From Shewanella zhangzhouensis (lineage in GTDB: Bacteria > Pseudomonadota > Gammaproteobacteria > Enterobacterales > Shewanellaceae), in the NCBI RefSeq assembly GCF_019457615.1, contig NZ_CP080414.1, positions 2,726,501-2,790,500 of the forward strand: 64,000 nucleotides of DNA. The letters run 5' to 3'. The position numbers and the translations under genes are program-made. Shown one piece after another: positions 1-8,872 of this stretch. The first letter of the stretch is position 1. The number at the start of each line of letters is the position of its first letter. The notes under the pieces were generated by a model. The model was not told the origin of the DNA, made no database searches, and worked only from the letters and a program-made list of their open reading frames with translations.

Positions 1-486
1 CAGGGCGCCCAAACTGTGGAGAAAGTGGCAATGAAACTGGATATCCGGGATCCTCAGGGTATTTATCCAGCGAACCCTGAGCTTGCCGTCTGTCAGGGTC
101 AACAGACTGTCATTCATGGTGCCGGCCCATTCCGGATTGTCATTCAGCAAGTAAAAGCAGTCCGCCAGGGTCTGGCAGCGTGCAAGATGACCTTTAAGAA
201 ACCCAAGCTCACTGACGCGATAATCCGCCGCAGCCCGCATACCGATTTCCCGGTCATCAGTGAGGGCACAAAGAGCCTCCATAGCGCCATCGACCTGCCA
301 CACGGGTACCAGAGTAATATGGCCAAGCACCTCAGGTGCCACACCAAGGCGGGCACACACATCGCTGTGGGCCTGCTCGCCAAAAAGCCGCCCAATGGCT
401 GACAGGATCTGCAACAGCTCCCAGGCAGGATAGCCCTGATCCCCCACCATGGCACCGGCACGGTAATTTGATAACGACATGTTCAT
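1..486 (-). CDS. AraC-family transcriptional regulator, N-terminal part (cut by window edge)
   Basis: An open frame runs off the left end with no stop, so only the first 162 codons are visible. The start is ATG at 486 or the in-frame ATG at 480. The segment GMRAAADYRVSELGFLKGHL resembles the arabinose-binding-type N-terminal domain (PF12625) of AraC regulators such as OruR/ArgR-like proteins. The DNA-binding helix-turn-helix would lie outside the window, so the class rests on the N-terminal domain alone. Ligand and targets cannot be deduced. It points away from the sohB side and is separated from it by a terminator. Confidence 0.7.
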   Translation of the reverse strand, partial: MNMSLSNYRAGAMVGDQGYPAWELLQILSAIGRLFGEQAHSDVCARLGVAPEVLGHITLVPVWQVDGAMEALCALTDDREIGMRAAADYRVSELGFLKGHLARCQTLADCFYLLNDNPEWAGTMNDSLLTLTDGKLRVRWINTLRIPDIQFHCHFLHSLGAL

Positions 487-592
487 GATTGACTGATATT
501 CCCCCCAACGCCCAGTTGTATACCATTTGCTGAAGGAAGAAAACCCCGGTTACAGAGAGTTACATTAGGACGTTCAGCGGAAATAGGCGCAC

Positions 593-618
593 AAAAAAGC
601 CTGCAAAAGCAGGCTTTT
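593..618 (-). terminator. Rho-independent terminator of sohB
   Basis: AAAAGCCTGC and GCAGGCTTTT arms with a short A/T loop, followed by a T-run on the minus strand. It lies 25 bases past the sohB stop and before the AraC-type gene. Confidence 0.85.
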
Positions 619-642
619 AATATATACAACATGCACTGGAAT

Positions 643-1668
643 TTATGGCAGCGGTTTATTCTTTTCCGCCAGCTTGCCAAAAAAGGTGCTGACAGTCAGT
701 GCAGCACTGTGGGCCAGCTTGTCAGCAAGCTTCTTGCGTGGCTGATAACGCAATTTAATCAGGGTTCGGTCTTTGGCCGCTGTCAACATCAGGTCGTCGC
801 TGGTACTGATGCTGTCCACCAGCCCCAAATCCAGGGCCTGCTGTCCATACCAGTGCTCACCGGTGGCAACCTTGTCCAGATCAAGCTCAGGGCGATACTT
901 GGATACGAACGCCTTGAACAGCTGATGGGTCTCTTCCAGCTCTTCGCGAAACTTCTGTCTGCCCTCTTCGGTGTTCTCGCCAAACAGCGTCAGGGTGCGC
1001 TTAAAGTCCCCGGCGGTGTGCTGCTCGTAATCGATATCGTGCTTTTTCAGCAAGCGGTTGAAGTTTGGCAGCTGAGCGACCACACCGATTGAGCCCACAA
1101 TAGCAAAGGGTGCGGCATAGATGCGATTGGCCACGCAGGCCATCATGTAGCCGCCACTGGCCGCCACCTTGTCGATACAGGCAGTCAGTGGGATGTCTGC
1201 CTGGCGCAATCTGTCGAGCTGGCTGGCCGCAAGACCGTAACCATGTACCATGCCACCACCGCTCTCGACGTTAAGCAGCACCTCATCGCCTTTTTCGGCA
1301 ATGGTCAGTATGGCGCTGATTTCTTCCCGCAAAGAGGCAACTTCGTGGGCATCGATACTGCCTTTAAAATCCAGCACAAAGGTTCTGGGCTTGGGCGTAT
1401 CCTGCTTTTCAGCCTCTTTGGCCTCGGCTCTCTGGGCTTTTTCATACGCCTTAAAAGCTTTCTTATCAAGCAGTTCGTGTTTGAGGTGAGTCTTTAAATG
1501 ATCGAGTTCTTCAGTGACATTGGTCAGTACCAGTTCGCCTTTATCACCCTTACCACGGGCCGCACCGGCGAACACCATCACCAGTATGGCGCCGATGGCC
1601 GCGACCACTGTCACCGCCTTGGCAAGAAACAGCCCGTATTCGTATAAAAATTCCAAATTCCGCTCCAA
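643..1668 (-). CDS. sohB: Inner-membrane serine protease SohB (S49 family)
   Basis: A 341-residue protein of the signal-peptide-peptidase-like S49 family. One N-terminal membrane segment (about residues 12-35) is followed by a charged linker and then the protease fold. The Ser-Lys dyad is visible: Ser171 in VAASGGYMMA and Lys223 in GDFKRT. The GGGMVHGYG stretch (about 137-145) precedes it. SohB was found in E. coli as a multicopy suppressor of degP (htrA) loss and is thought to degrade periplasmic or membrane substrates. The length matches the family (about 350). It is monocistronic, with its own terminator downstream. The start is the ATG that leaves the membrane segment at the N-terminus. 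Confidence 0.92.
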   Translation of the reverse strand: MERNLEFLYEYGLFLAKAVTVVAAIGAILVMVFAGAARGKGDKGELVLTNVTEELDHLKTHLKHELLDKKAFKAYEKAQRAEAKEAEKQDTPKPRTFVLDFKGSIDAHEVASLREEISAILTIAEKGDEVLLNVESGGGMVHGYGLAASQLDRLRQADIPLTACIDKVAASGGYMMACVANRIYAAPFAIVGSIGVVAQLPNFNRLLKKHDIDYEQHTAGDFKRTLTLFGENTEEGRQKFREELEETHQLFKAFVSKYRPELDLDKVATGEHWYGQQALDLGLVDSISTSDDLMLTAAKDRTLIKLRYQPRKKLADKLAHSAALTVSTFFGKLAEKNKPLP

Positions 1669-1749
1669 ACCATCCCAACACCCGGCAACCTGGCCGGGCG
1701 AGCATAAAAGTGCGGCTATTCTAACAATTCAGCCGCTAAAACCAATAAA

Positions 1750-1771
1750 AAACCGGCCCTGAGGCCGGTTT
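1750..1771 (-). terminator. Terminator of the phospholipase gene
   Basis: A perfect 9-bp stem (AAACCGGCC / GGCCGGTTT) with a 4-base loop, followed by TTTATT on the minus strand. Confidence 0.85.
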
Positions 1772-1800
1772 AACTGTGACTAACTGTGACTAACTGAGAC
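1771..1800. repeat. Three 10-bp tandem repeats
   Basis: TAACTGTGAC twice and then TAACTGAGAC, head to tail between the terminator hairpin and the end of the phospholipase gene. Minor repeat of unknown significance. Confidence 0.8.
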
Positions 1801-1810
1801 GTAGCAAAGA

Positions 1811-4291
1811 TCAGTCACAGGCCTTCAGCACGCTGGCATCATTCACCAGAATGGTGGCTGTGCCCGCTGAAGCCGACTTGGCAAAACCTGCTACCTGCCA
1901 CTGCATCTCTGCAGTCGCTGCAGCTGCCTTGCCATCGGTGGCACCGTTTTCGCTTGGGTCCACGATGGAGCTGTGATGTCCCTTGATAAAGCGCACTGCG
2001 CCACCGCCCTGAGCCGTGGTATCACGACACTCCAGCCCCAGATTTGCAATCAGTGGCTCGGTCCCCGACAGCGGGAAGCCTTCCACACTGTTTGGCAGTA
2101 CCTGATCAGGCAGGTTACCGTTACCGTCACCGACCACCTCAATCAGGTGAACCGGCAAACCAGTCGCCTTCAACATGCCGGCATGGTTTACAGGGTCAAT
2201 GGAGTCCACACCGGTTTGGATGGCAAACGCGAAGGTAGGGATAAAGCCGGCGTAAACCTGTTGTACCAGCGCCGCGTATTCAGGGCTGCCAGGCTCATAA
2301 CCTGCCGTGTTGGCGGCATCCACCATGGCCTGGAACTCTGGGGTACCGGTAATGGTACTAAAGAGCACAGGGCCAAAGGTTGCGGAGCCCGCGAAGGCGC
2401 CAGCCAAGCCACCGGAAGGCGCAACCAGTGAAGCTGCGGTGATGGCATAGGGATTGGGCAACTGAGTACCTGTGGTTGGGTCAACCAAACCGGTTGAAGC
2501 GTAAGTGGCAAAGTTGGTGTTTACAATGCCGCCGAGGCTCAGGCCCTGGGAAGACACCTTGGACACATCAAATACCTGCGGCTGGTTATTGGCGGCCAAA
2601 TATTGCGCCATACCGGTGAGCGCCAATCGCACGCCCAGATGGTCAGCCACGGCCTGACGGAAGTTATCCCGCACAGACAGTGAGCTTGCGATATTCACAA
2701 ACACCAGCGGTGAACCATTTTTGAACGCGTCAGGTTTACCAACCACAGGACCAAATGAAGGATCGGTCGCTGAGATTTCATAGATACCATCTTTGTTGGC
2801 ATCGAATGAACGCTCACCGTGGAGCGGCATATCGATTGCAACCGTTGCCACACCAGCTGCGGCGTAGGTACCCGCATAGGCGAGCGCCATCTCTTTACCG
2901 CCGCCCAGACCGTGCATGGCAATGTTCACCGGCCAGCCATTGGCAGGTGGCACAAAGGCCTGGCCCTGAGCTTCGGTGAAGGCCTTCAGCTTGGCTGCGT
3001 TTGGCAGGGTCATAAGCACAGAGACACTTTCGTAGGTCTTGGGTGCAGGAATGGGGTTGAACTTGGTGACATGGCGGGTTTTATCCGCTGGGGTACCGTC
3101 ATCAAGCTTAAACTGCTTTCCAGCCAGCAGCGCAGGGTTTGCCAGCGCGGCGGCAGGGTCTTCAATACCCTGCGCCATAGCCTGGGCACCAAAGTTTTGT
3201 TGGCTCAGGGTGCCGGCCTGCAGCGCAAGCAGCACTGACACTGGGCTGTCGCCCAGGGCAGTCCAGCGGCCGTTAATCTTGGGCGCCATGTCAGCGGTCA
3301 AACAGCCGTTCGCGGAACAATCGCTGTAAACGGGCAGCTTGATTTTGGCAACGTACACATCGGCCAGATCAGACAGCACGTAAGGCAGACCCATTTCTGG
3401 GCTCATGCCTGCCATTTGCGCCACTGTCATCCCGGTCGGGGTTGGAAACATATCGAACGACGGCTTGAACGCATCGTTGCTTGCCATCAGCAGTTTCAGG
3501 GTTTCGTACGCAGGATTTACCGATTGGGTGGTAAAGAGGCTCGAGTAGGTGATGCTGGCCTTATCAACGCCTTTGGACTCGAGGGCATTTTCATAGCTGT
3601 TAACCAGCGCCTGCAGTCCGCGCTGTGCTTCGGTGCCCAGCGGATGTGTGGTGATATCCATCTTCACCGAACCGTAGGTCGAAGACGTTGCGACCGGACG
3701 GTTTTCAGAGTCTTCAATGAGAGTAGTGGTCGCGTAGATGTACGACTGACCGGCTTTCAGTGGCTTTAATGGCACTATGACAATCTTGTTGCCCACGGCC
3801 TGACTGATAAAGTCGACACCGAATTGCAGCTCATCGCCAATCTTACAGGCTGAAACCGAAGGCGCCGCTTTACACTCAGCGTCTGAAGAGAGTGCGCCGC
3901 CTACAGTGGCCTCAAATACACGCACTGCACCAGACTGGAATACAGAGGCTGCGTTCAGGGACAGCAGGTTACCGCTGTGATCTCTGGATGGGGCAAAATC
4001 AATGCTGATGGGCTGCGTGGTAGACCAGCCATCAAGCGCGCCGATGGCGTACTGAGGATTGGTGTAATCACCGCCTTCTTCGCCGGGAATGGCCAGGGTA
4101 CCGTCGAGGGTGCCACTGAACAGCAGATCGCTTGGCAGCGGTACCTTGCCGGCGGTGGGATCAAACACCAGGTGGGACTCGGGGATCAGCGGCTCTATAT
4201 TATCCCTGAGCTCATTGACACTATCCTCACCACCACAGCCGCTGAGGCCCAGAGCCGAGGCGATTGCTACTCCCAAAATGAGTCTTTTCAT
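1811..4291 (-). CDS. VolA/Pla-1/cef-type lipoprotein (lyso)phospholipase
   Basis: An 826-residue predicted outer-membrane lipoprotein. The N-terminus MKRLILGVAIASALGLSGCG has a lipobox with Cys19. Residues about 40-450 form the N-terminal domain typical of the Pla-1/cef extracellular lipase family. The catalytic alpha/beta-hydrolase domain follows: an oxyanion-type HGLGGGK (460-466), IDMPLHGER (487-495), and the nucleophile elbow GLSLG (583-587, Ser585). The C-terminal KGHHSS probably supplies the catalytic His. In Vibrio the homologue VolA is a surface lysophospholipase that releases fatty acids and is encoded beside fadL; no fadL is adjacent here. The gene has its own terminator and a 262-bp upstream region shared with the divergent yciK. 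Confidence 0.85.
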   Translation of the reverse strand: MKRLILGVAIASALGLSGCGGEDSVNELRDNIEPLIPESHLVFDPTAGKVPLPSDLLFSGTLDGTLAIPGEEGGDYTNPQYAIGALDGWSTTQPISIDFAPSRDHSGNLLSLNAASVFQSGAVRVFEATVGGALSSDAECKAAPSVSACKIGDELQFGVDFISQAVGNKIVIVPLKPLKAGQSYIYATTTLIEDSENRPVATSSTYGSVKMDITTHPLGTEAQRGLQALVNSYENALESKGVDKASITYSSLFTTQSVNPAYETLKLLMASNDAFKPSFDMFPTPTGMTVAQMAGMSPEMGLPYVLSDLADVYVAKIKLPVYSDCSANGCLTADMAPKINGRWTALGDSPVSVLLALQAGTLSQQNFGAQAMAQGIEDPAAALANPALLAGKQFKLDDGTPADKTRHVTKFNPIPAPKTYESVSVLMTLPNAAKLKAFTEAQGQAFVPPANGWPVNIAMHGLGGGKEMALAYAGTYAAAGVATVAIDMPLHGERSFDANKDGIYEISATDPSFGPVVGKPDAFKNGSPLVFVNIASSLSVRDNFRQAVADHLGVRLALTGMAQYLAANNQPQVFDVSKVSSQGLSLGGIVNTNFATYASTGLVDPTTGTQLPNPYAITAASLVAPSGGLAGAFAGSATFGPVLFSTITGTPEFQAMVDAANTAGYEPGSPEYAALVQQVYAGFIPTFAFAIQTGVDSIDPVNHAGMLKATGLPVHLIEVVGDGNGNLPDQVLPNSVEGFPLSGTEPLIANLGLECRDTTAQGGGAVRFIKGHHSSIVDPSENGATDGKAAAATAEMQWQVAGFAKSASAGTATILVNDASVLKACD

Positions 4292-4553
4292 CTTTTTTCC
4301 CCAAATCTTGTTGTAATAATTTTGTTTTCCCCAAGAAATTGGTCACAATAGCCCGTATTGCGATGCCAACCGGACTTATTAAATGTCCGTAACTCGTTTC
4401 AACTTAACGCAAAAATATTGAGTTCGCTACAATTTTGTCACACTGCGCAATGAAGTGAACACCCAATAAACAGTCAATTGTTTTAAACAGCTGTATGACT
4501 CATAAAATCCCTCAGTAAAGACGGGAAGTTGCGCCAAGAGGAAGTTTAAATCC
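4292..4553. other. Divergent intergenic region, phospholipase / yciK
   Basis: 262 bp, AT-rich. It must hold both promoters. CGGAC and GTCCG (4373-4391) form a short inverted repeat around TTATTAAAT that could be an operator. I could not assign clear -35/-10 boxes. Confidence 0.4.
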
Positions 4554-5291
4554 ATGTTGGAATATAAAGTTGCCCCCGATGCTCTGAAAGGCAAAACGAT
4601 TCTGGTTACCGGTGCCGGTGACGGTATCGGCCGCGCTGCGGCACTGGCTTATGCCGCCCACGGCGCCACTGTGATCCTGCTGGGCCGTACTGTGAAGAAA
4701 CTCGAAGCCGTTTACGATGAAATCGAAGCGGCAGGCTACCCTACTCCGGCCATTGTGCCTTTGGATATGAAAGGCGCCACAGAGCAAAACTACCGCGACA
4801 TGGCCGACACCATCGAAGAGCAATTTGGCCATCTCGATGGCGTGCTCCACAATGCCAGTGTGCTCGGTGTACTTGGCCCATTCGAGCACATTGATTTGGC
4901 GTCCCTCGAAGAAGTCATGAAGGTCAACGTTACCGCTCAGGCCATTATGACCAAGAGCCTGCTCAAGGTGCTGCGCAAGGCACCTTCCGCTTCAATCATA
5001 TTCACCTCCAGCGGTGTTGGCCGTACCGGCCGTGCCTACTGGGGGCCTTATGCCTTCTCCAAATTTGCCACCGAAGGCATGATGCAGGTGCTTGCCCACG
5101 AGTGTGATGGCACCACTGTGCGTGCCAATTCAATCAACCCCGGTGCCACACGCACCAAGATGCGTGCCAATGCCTATCCGGGTGAAGATCCGCAAACCCT
5201 GAAAACCGCCGAAGAGCTGATGCCACTGTATGTATACCTGATGGCAGACGACAGCAAAGACCAGAATGGTCAGGCCTTCAGCGCACAATAA
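4554..5291 (+). CDS. yciK: YciK-type short-chain dehydrogenase/reductase
   Basis: A 245-residue Rossmann-fold oxidoreductase of the SDR superfamily. The cofactor motif TGAGDGIG lies at about residues 20-27, NAS at about 101-103, the catalytic Ser in FTSSG, and the YxxxK pair in YAFSK. It matches E. coli YciK, whose physiological substrate is not established. A GAGGAA ribosome binding site precedes the ATG. The gene is single, divergent from the phospholipase, and ends in a clear terminator. Confidence 0.88.
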   Translation: MLEYKVAPDALKGKTILVTGAGDGIGRAAALAYAAHGATVILLGRTVKKLEAVYDEIEAAGYPTPAIVPLDMKGATEQNYRDMADTIEEQFGHLDGVLHNASVLGVLGPFEHIDLASLEEVMKVNVTAQAIMTKSLLKVLRKAPSASIIFTSSGVGRTGRAYWGPYAFSKFATEGMMQVLAHECDGTTVRANSINPGATRTKMRANAYPGEDPQTLKTAEELMPLYVYLMADDSKDQNGQAFSAQ

Positions 5292-5305
5292 GCTGTATTC
5301 TCAAG

Positions 5306-5327
5306 GCCCGCTGAAGCGGGCTTTTTT
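5306..5327 (+). terminator. yciK terminator
   Basis: GCCCGC / TGAA / GCGGGC stem-loop followed by six T. Confidence 0.9.
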
Positions 5328-5366
5328 ATGTTTACTCTCAGCCAAATACAATAAAGACCAAATACC

Positions 5367-6278
5367 ATGACAACACCCTACCCCATTGGCACGCCAGGCA
5401 CCCCCTGGAACGATGCCGACAAGCAAGCCTGGTTCGACGCCCAAACAGTAAAACGCAGCTATCAGGATGAAGTGCTGTCCCGCGTGCTGCCACTGGCTGC
5501 CGATTTTGAATTGGTTAACTACGGCGCGCTTTCCATCGATGCCGGACGTTTCCCGCTGTATGCTCTGAAAAACCAGTGGCAGCCGGGCCTGCCGCTGACG
5601 CTGGTCACGGGAGGTGTTCACGGGTATGAAACCAGTGGCGTACAAGGCGCACTGGACTTTTTACATCATGATGCCAAAGAGTATCAGGGCAAGGTGAATC
5701 TGCTGGTTGCTCCGTGCGTGAGTCCCTGGGGTTATGAAATCATCAATCGTTGGAACCCCAAAGCAGTCGACCCAAATCGCTCCTTCGTGGAAAACAGTCC
5801 ATCTGAGGAGTCGGCCGCACTGCTCAAGCTGGTTGCGCCTCATAAGTCTGACTTTGCGCTGCATATCGACCTGCACGAAACCACAGACACAGACGAAACC
5901 GAGTTTCGCCCGGCGCTGGCCGCCCGTGATGGCAAAGACTACGAGCCCGATATCATCCCCGATGGCTTTTACTTGGTGGGTGACAGCGACAATCCCCAGG
6001 AAGCCTTCCAAAAAGCGATTATCGAAGCCGTGGAAAAGGTCACCCATATCGCACCACCCGATGATAAGGGCAAGATTATTGGCTCACCGGTAGTGCAACA
6101 CGGTGTAATCAACTACCCGGTGAAGCAACTGGGTTTGTGCGCCGGAATAACGGATGCGACTTTTACCACCACGACCGAAGTCTATCCCGACAGCCCCAAA
6201 GCCACTGCCGAAGAATGTAATGCGGCTCAGGTCGCGGCCATTCGCGCCGCGCTGGACTTTATGCTGGCAAATCGTTGA
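5367..6278 (+). CDS. M14-family metallocarboxypeptidase-like protein
   Basis: A 303-residue soluble enzyme of the zinc carboxypeptidase / succinylglutamate desuccinylase superfamily. Visible zinc ligands are His85 and Glu88 in GGVHGYETSG, with a third His in ALHIDLHET (166 or 170). A DPNRSF motif (135-140) matches the substrate-binding Asn-Arg of M14 enzymes. A Glu near the C-terminus (TTTTEVYPDS) is the likely catalytic residue. No signal peptide is seen, so it should be cytoplasmic. The substrate is unknown; peptide or amide hydrolysis is the family expectation. It converges on the sialidase-like gene across a bidirectional terminator. Confidence 0.82.
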   Translation: MTTPYPIGTPGTPWNDADKQAWFDAQTVKRSYQDEVLSRVLPLAADFELVNYGALSIDAGRFPLYALKNQWQPGLPLTLVTGGVHGYETSGVQGALDFLHHDAKEYQGKVNLLVAPCVSPWGYEIINRWNPKAVDPNRSFVENSPSEESAALLKLVAPHKSDFALHIDLHETTDTDETEFRPALAARDGKDYEPDIIPDGFYLVGDSDNPQEAFQKAIIEAVEKVTHIAPPDDKGKIIGSPVVQHGVINYPVKQLGLCAGITDATFTTTTEVYPDSPKATAEECNAAQVAAIRAALDFMLANR

Positions 6279-6302
6279 GAAATCGGGGTTTGGTTTTATA
6301 AC

Positions 6303-6332
6303 AAAAAAACGGCAGCCTTGGCTGCCGTTTTT
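6303..6332. terminator. Bidirectional terminator
   Basis: AAAACGGCAGCC / TT / GGCTGCCGTTTT with A- and T-runs on both sides, between the convergent M14 and sialidase-like genes. Confidence 0.9.
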
Positions 6333-6344
6333 GACTTTTAAGCT

Positions 6345-7298
6345 CTACTCAAGCCGGATAGCTGCGAAGTAAATCGCCGTCTTACCTTCATGGCTTGAGT
6401 AATAACTTACCTTGAGCTCATCACTGTGTTCAGCGTGCTGCATCACCACCCCTGCATAGCTGGTGTCTCCCCCTGATGGCAGCGATAAATGCTCGGCTAC
6501 ATGGCCCGTAGTTTCGCAAATCTCCACCAGAGATGTGCGTATCTTTTCATCATAGAGCCTTACAATGGCCAGCAGTCGCCCCTGCCAGCGAAACGCAATC
6601 GGGCCACCGATACGGCAATCCAACTCGAGCCATTGCCAGTCAGTAAAAGGCGTTGAGGCTTTCCCGAGTATGCCATTTTTGCGGTCATCCCAGACGGGAT
6701 CACGTCTGAGCAAACAAGTAAAGGTGCCGTCAGAGATCTCAAGGCCAGTTTCATTGACATAACCGTCGCGGTTAAGGCAAACAACCAGGGAGGTGAAATC
6801 AGCACCTTTGAGAGTGCCTTTCGGCGCAGCGCGGTACAGGCGCACATCACCATCGGGCCCGGGGCGGTATGCCACGCCATAGAGGGCAGACTCATTCGGG
6901 GCGGTTTGTTCACTGTCATCGGCAATCACCCGCCAAAGCCAGTAACCAGTGTCGGCGCAGTGTTCAGCTGCCTGCCAGTGACAGCCATCCGGCGAGCGCC
7001 ACATAAGAGACTGCAGTGGCTCTCCGGCGATGGCTCTGGCACCAAACAGATAAAGCTGTCCCTGCCACACCAGTAACCTGGCGTCACGCAAATCCCCTTC
7101 TTCCAGCCTGATGAGCGCGGCTTCGTGCCAACTGGCACCCTCATCGGCAGACACCAATACTCTGAGAGCACCGTCTGGCGATACATGGGCAGAGCCTTCC
7201 CGAAAGGCACAGTAAAGACGACCATCAAAACGGATGAGATCGGTAAAAGCGTTGTGCTCACCCCGATCCCAGATTTTTGTCACCGACAGCAGTTTCAT
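6345..7298 (-). CDS. Sialidase-like beta-propeller protein with Asp boxes
   Basis: A 317-residue protein without signal peptide or membrane segment. It carries the Asp-box motif of six-bladed sialidase folds: SADEGASW at residues 50-57, and a weaker copy SPDGCHW at 102-108. RDARLLVWQGQLYLFGAR is typical of propeller blades. I do not see the full arginine triad of true sialidases, and the protein appears cytoplasmic, so I would not call it a neuraminidase. It may be a glycosidase-like or scaffold protein. It is a single gene between two terminators, transcribed toward the M14 gene. Confidence 0.6.
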   Translation of the reverse strand: MKLLSVTKIWDRGEHNAFTDLIRFDGRLYCAFREGSAHVSPDGALRVLVSADEGASWHEAALIRLEEGDLRDARLLVWQGQLYLFGARAIAGEPLQSLMWRSPDGCHWQAAEHCADTGYWLWRVIADDSEQTAPNESALYGVAYRPGPDGDVRLYRAAPKGTLKGADFTSLVVCLNRDGYVNETGLEISDGTFTCLLRRDPVWDDRKNGILGKASTPFTDWQWLELDCRIGGPIAFRWQGRLLAIVRLYDEKIRTSLVEICETTGHVAEHLSLPSGGDTSYAGVVMQHAEHSDELKVSYYSSHEGKTAIYFAAIRLE

Positions 7299-7343
7299 AC
7301 CGCTTCCCTGTCAATAGTCCAAGTTACAGTCTGGTATAACACA

Positions 7344-7365
7344 AAAGGCCGCATAAGCGGCCTTT
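7344..7365 (-). terminator. scpA-scpB-rluB operon terminator
   Basis: AAAGGCCGC / loop / GCGGCCTTT with a T-run on the minus strand, 30 bases after the rluB stop. Confidence 0.85.
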
Positions 7366-7395
7366 GACTTCGATATCCAACGCCTGAAGGCGGGA

Positions 7396-8283
7396 TTAAC
7401 TGCGAGTACGAGTCGGTTTGGGGCGTTTTGAGCCGGTGGCAGCGCCTACCTTACTCTTACGCACTGCGCGGCGAATTTTGGCGCTGCGCACCTGAGACGC
7501 ACGCGCCACACTGTGCTTGTCGGTACCTATCATGGAGCGGGTTTCAGGGTCCATACCTGCCAGCTGACGCAGGTAGTTTACCTGCTCCAGAGGCAATTCA
7601 ATCCAGCCACCACGGGGCAAGGTTTTCGGCAGTTCAATCATACCGTAACGCACGCGGATAAGGCGGCTTACCTGCACTTCCTGTGATTCCCACAGGCGGC
7701 GCACTTCACGGTTACGTCCTTCGCGCAGCCCTACGTGCCACCATTGGTTAACACCTTCACCACCGGCAGCCTTTACATAGTCAAACTGTGCCGGACCGTC
7801 TTCGAGCATCACGCCGGTACGCAGCTTTTGAATGGTAAAGTCATTCACTTCACCAAAGGTACGCACGGCATATTCGCGGTCAACCTCATTGGACGGGTGC
7901 ATCAGGCGGTTAGCCAGCTCACCGTCAGAGGTAAACAGCAACAGGCCAGAGGTGTTGATGTCCAGACGACCCACGGCAACCCAACGTGCATCACGCAGCT
8001 TGGGCAGGCGGTCAAATACAGTTGGGCGGCCTTCGGGATCTTTGCGCGAGCAAATTTCGCCCTCGGGTTTATGGTAAGCCAGCACACGACAGATGATGTC
8101 GTCGGCTGATTTGATGGACACCAGGCGACCGTCGAGACGCACTTTTGCGTCGGCATCCACCCTGTCTCCCAGGTTGGCGATTTCGCCGTTGATACTCACT
8201 CGTCCTGCAGCAATCCATGCCTCCATCTCACGACGGGAGCCATGGCCTGCACGGGCCAAGACTTTCTGCAACTTTTCACTCAT
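7396..8283 (-). CDS. rluB: 23S rRNA pseudouridine(2605) synthase RluB
   Basis: A 295-residue member of the RsuA/RluB/E/F pseudouridine synthases. It starts with an S4 RNA-binding domain (residues 1-60). The catalytic domain carries GRLDINTSGLLLFT, with Asp108 as the nucleophile. RluB in E. coli modifies U2605 of 23S rRNA. The C-terminal tail is strongly basic (RRAVRKSKVG and TRTRS), as is common for this enzyme. It overlaps the end of scpB by 8 bases, so it is the last gene of the scpA-scpB-rluB operon and probably translationally coupled. Confidence 0.93.
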   Translation of the reverse strand: MSEKLQKVLARAGHGSRREMEAWIAAGRVSINGEIANLGDRVDADAKVRLDGRLVSIKSADDIICRVLAYHKPEGEICSRKDPEGRPTVFDRLPKLRDARWVAVGRLDINTSGLLLFTSDGELANRLMHPSNEVDREYAVRTFGEVNDFTIQKLRTGVMLEDGPAQFDYVKAAGGEGVNQWWHVGLREGRNREVRRLWESQEVQVSRLIRVRYGMIELPKTLPRGGWIELPLEQVNYLRQLAGMDPETRSMIGTDKHSVARASQVRSAKIRRAVRKSKVGAATGSKRPKPTRTRS

Positions 8284-8872
8284 GAGTTAATTCTTCCTGC
8301 GCATTTGGTAATTCAGTTTGTTTGCCAAATAACGCATCCAATGACTCCAGATCCGCCAGCGCCGGTAATGACGCCAGATTATCCAAGCCAAAATAGGCCA
8401 AAAATTCTGAAGTAGTAGCGTAAAGTGCCGGACGACCCGGAACCTCTTTGTGCCCTACCACTCTGATCCATCGACGATCAGATAAGGTTTTCAGGATATG
8501 GCTTCCAAGTGCCACACCCCTTACCTGCTCAATATCACCCCGGGTCACAGGTTGGCGGTATGCGATCACCGCCAGGGTTTCCAGGGTTGCCCGCGAATAC
8601 TTGGGCGCCTTTTCCTGCCACAGGGTCTGCAGGTAAGGGTTCAGGGTTTCCTGGGTCTGGAAGCGGTATCCACCCGCCACTTTCACCAGATTGACCCCAC
8701 GTTCCTGATAATCGACCATCAGCTCGGCAACAACGGTACTGATCCTTTCCCGTGATACGGCAAAGGGAGCCAGCACACCTTCTCGCAATGCTTTGATGGT
8801 CATCGGCTTTTGCTGCACAAACAGACAAGCCTCTATCAATTGTTTCAGCTGTAAGTGACTAATCTGCGCCAT
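8276..8872 (-). CDS. scpB: Segregation and condensation protein B
   Basis: A 198-residue winged-helix protein. ScpB dimers bind the ScpA kleisin in the SMC-ScpAB condensin complex. Typical ScpB segments are LKQLIEACLFVQQKPMT at the N-terminus, LETLAVIAYRQPVTRGDIEQ (about 95-114) and GRPALYATTSEFLAYFGL near 145-165. Its ATG shares one base with the scpA stop (TGATG), so the two are coupled for stoichiometric synthesis. The SMC partner is not encoded in this window. Confidence 0.94.
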   Translation of the reverse strand: MAQISHLQLKQLIEACLFVQQKPMTIKALREGVLAPFAVSRERISTVVAELMVDYQERGVNLVKVAGGYRFQTQETLNPYLQTLWQEKAPKYSRATLETLAVIAYRQPVTRGDIEQVRGVALGSHILKTLSDRRWIRVVGHKEVPGRPALYATTSEFLAYFGLDNLASLPALADLESLDALFGKQTELPNAQEELTHE

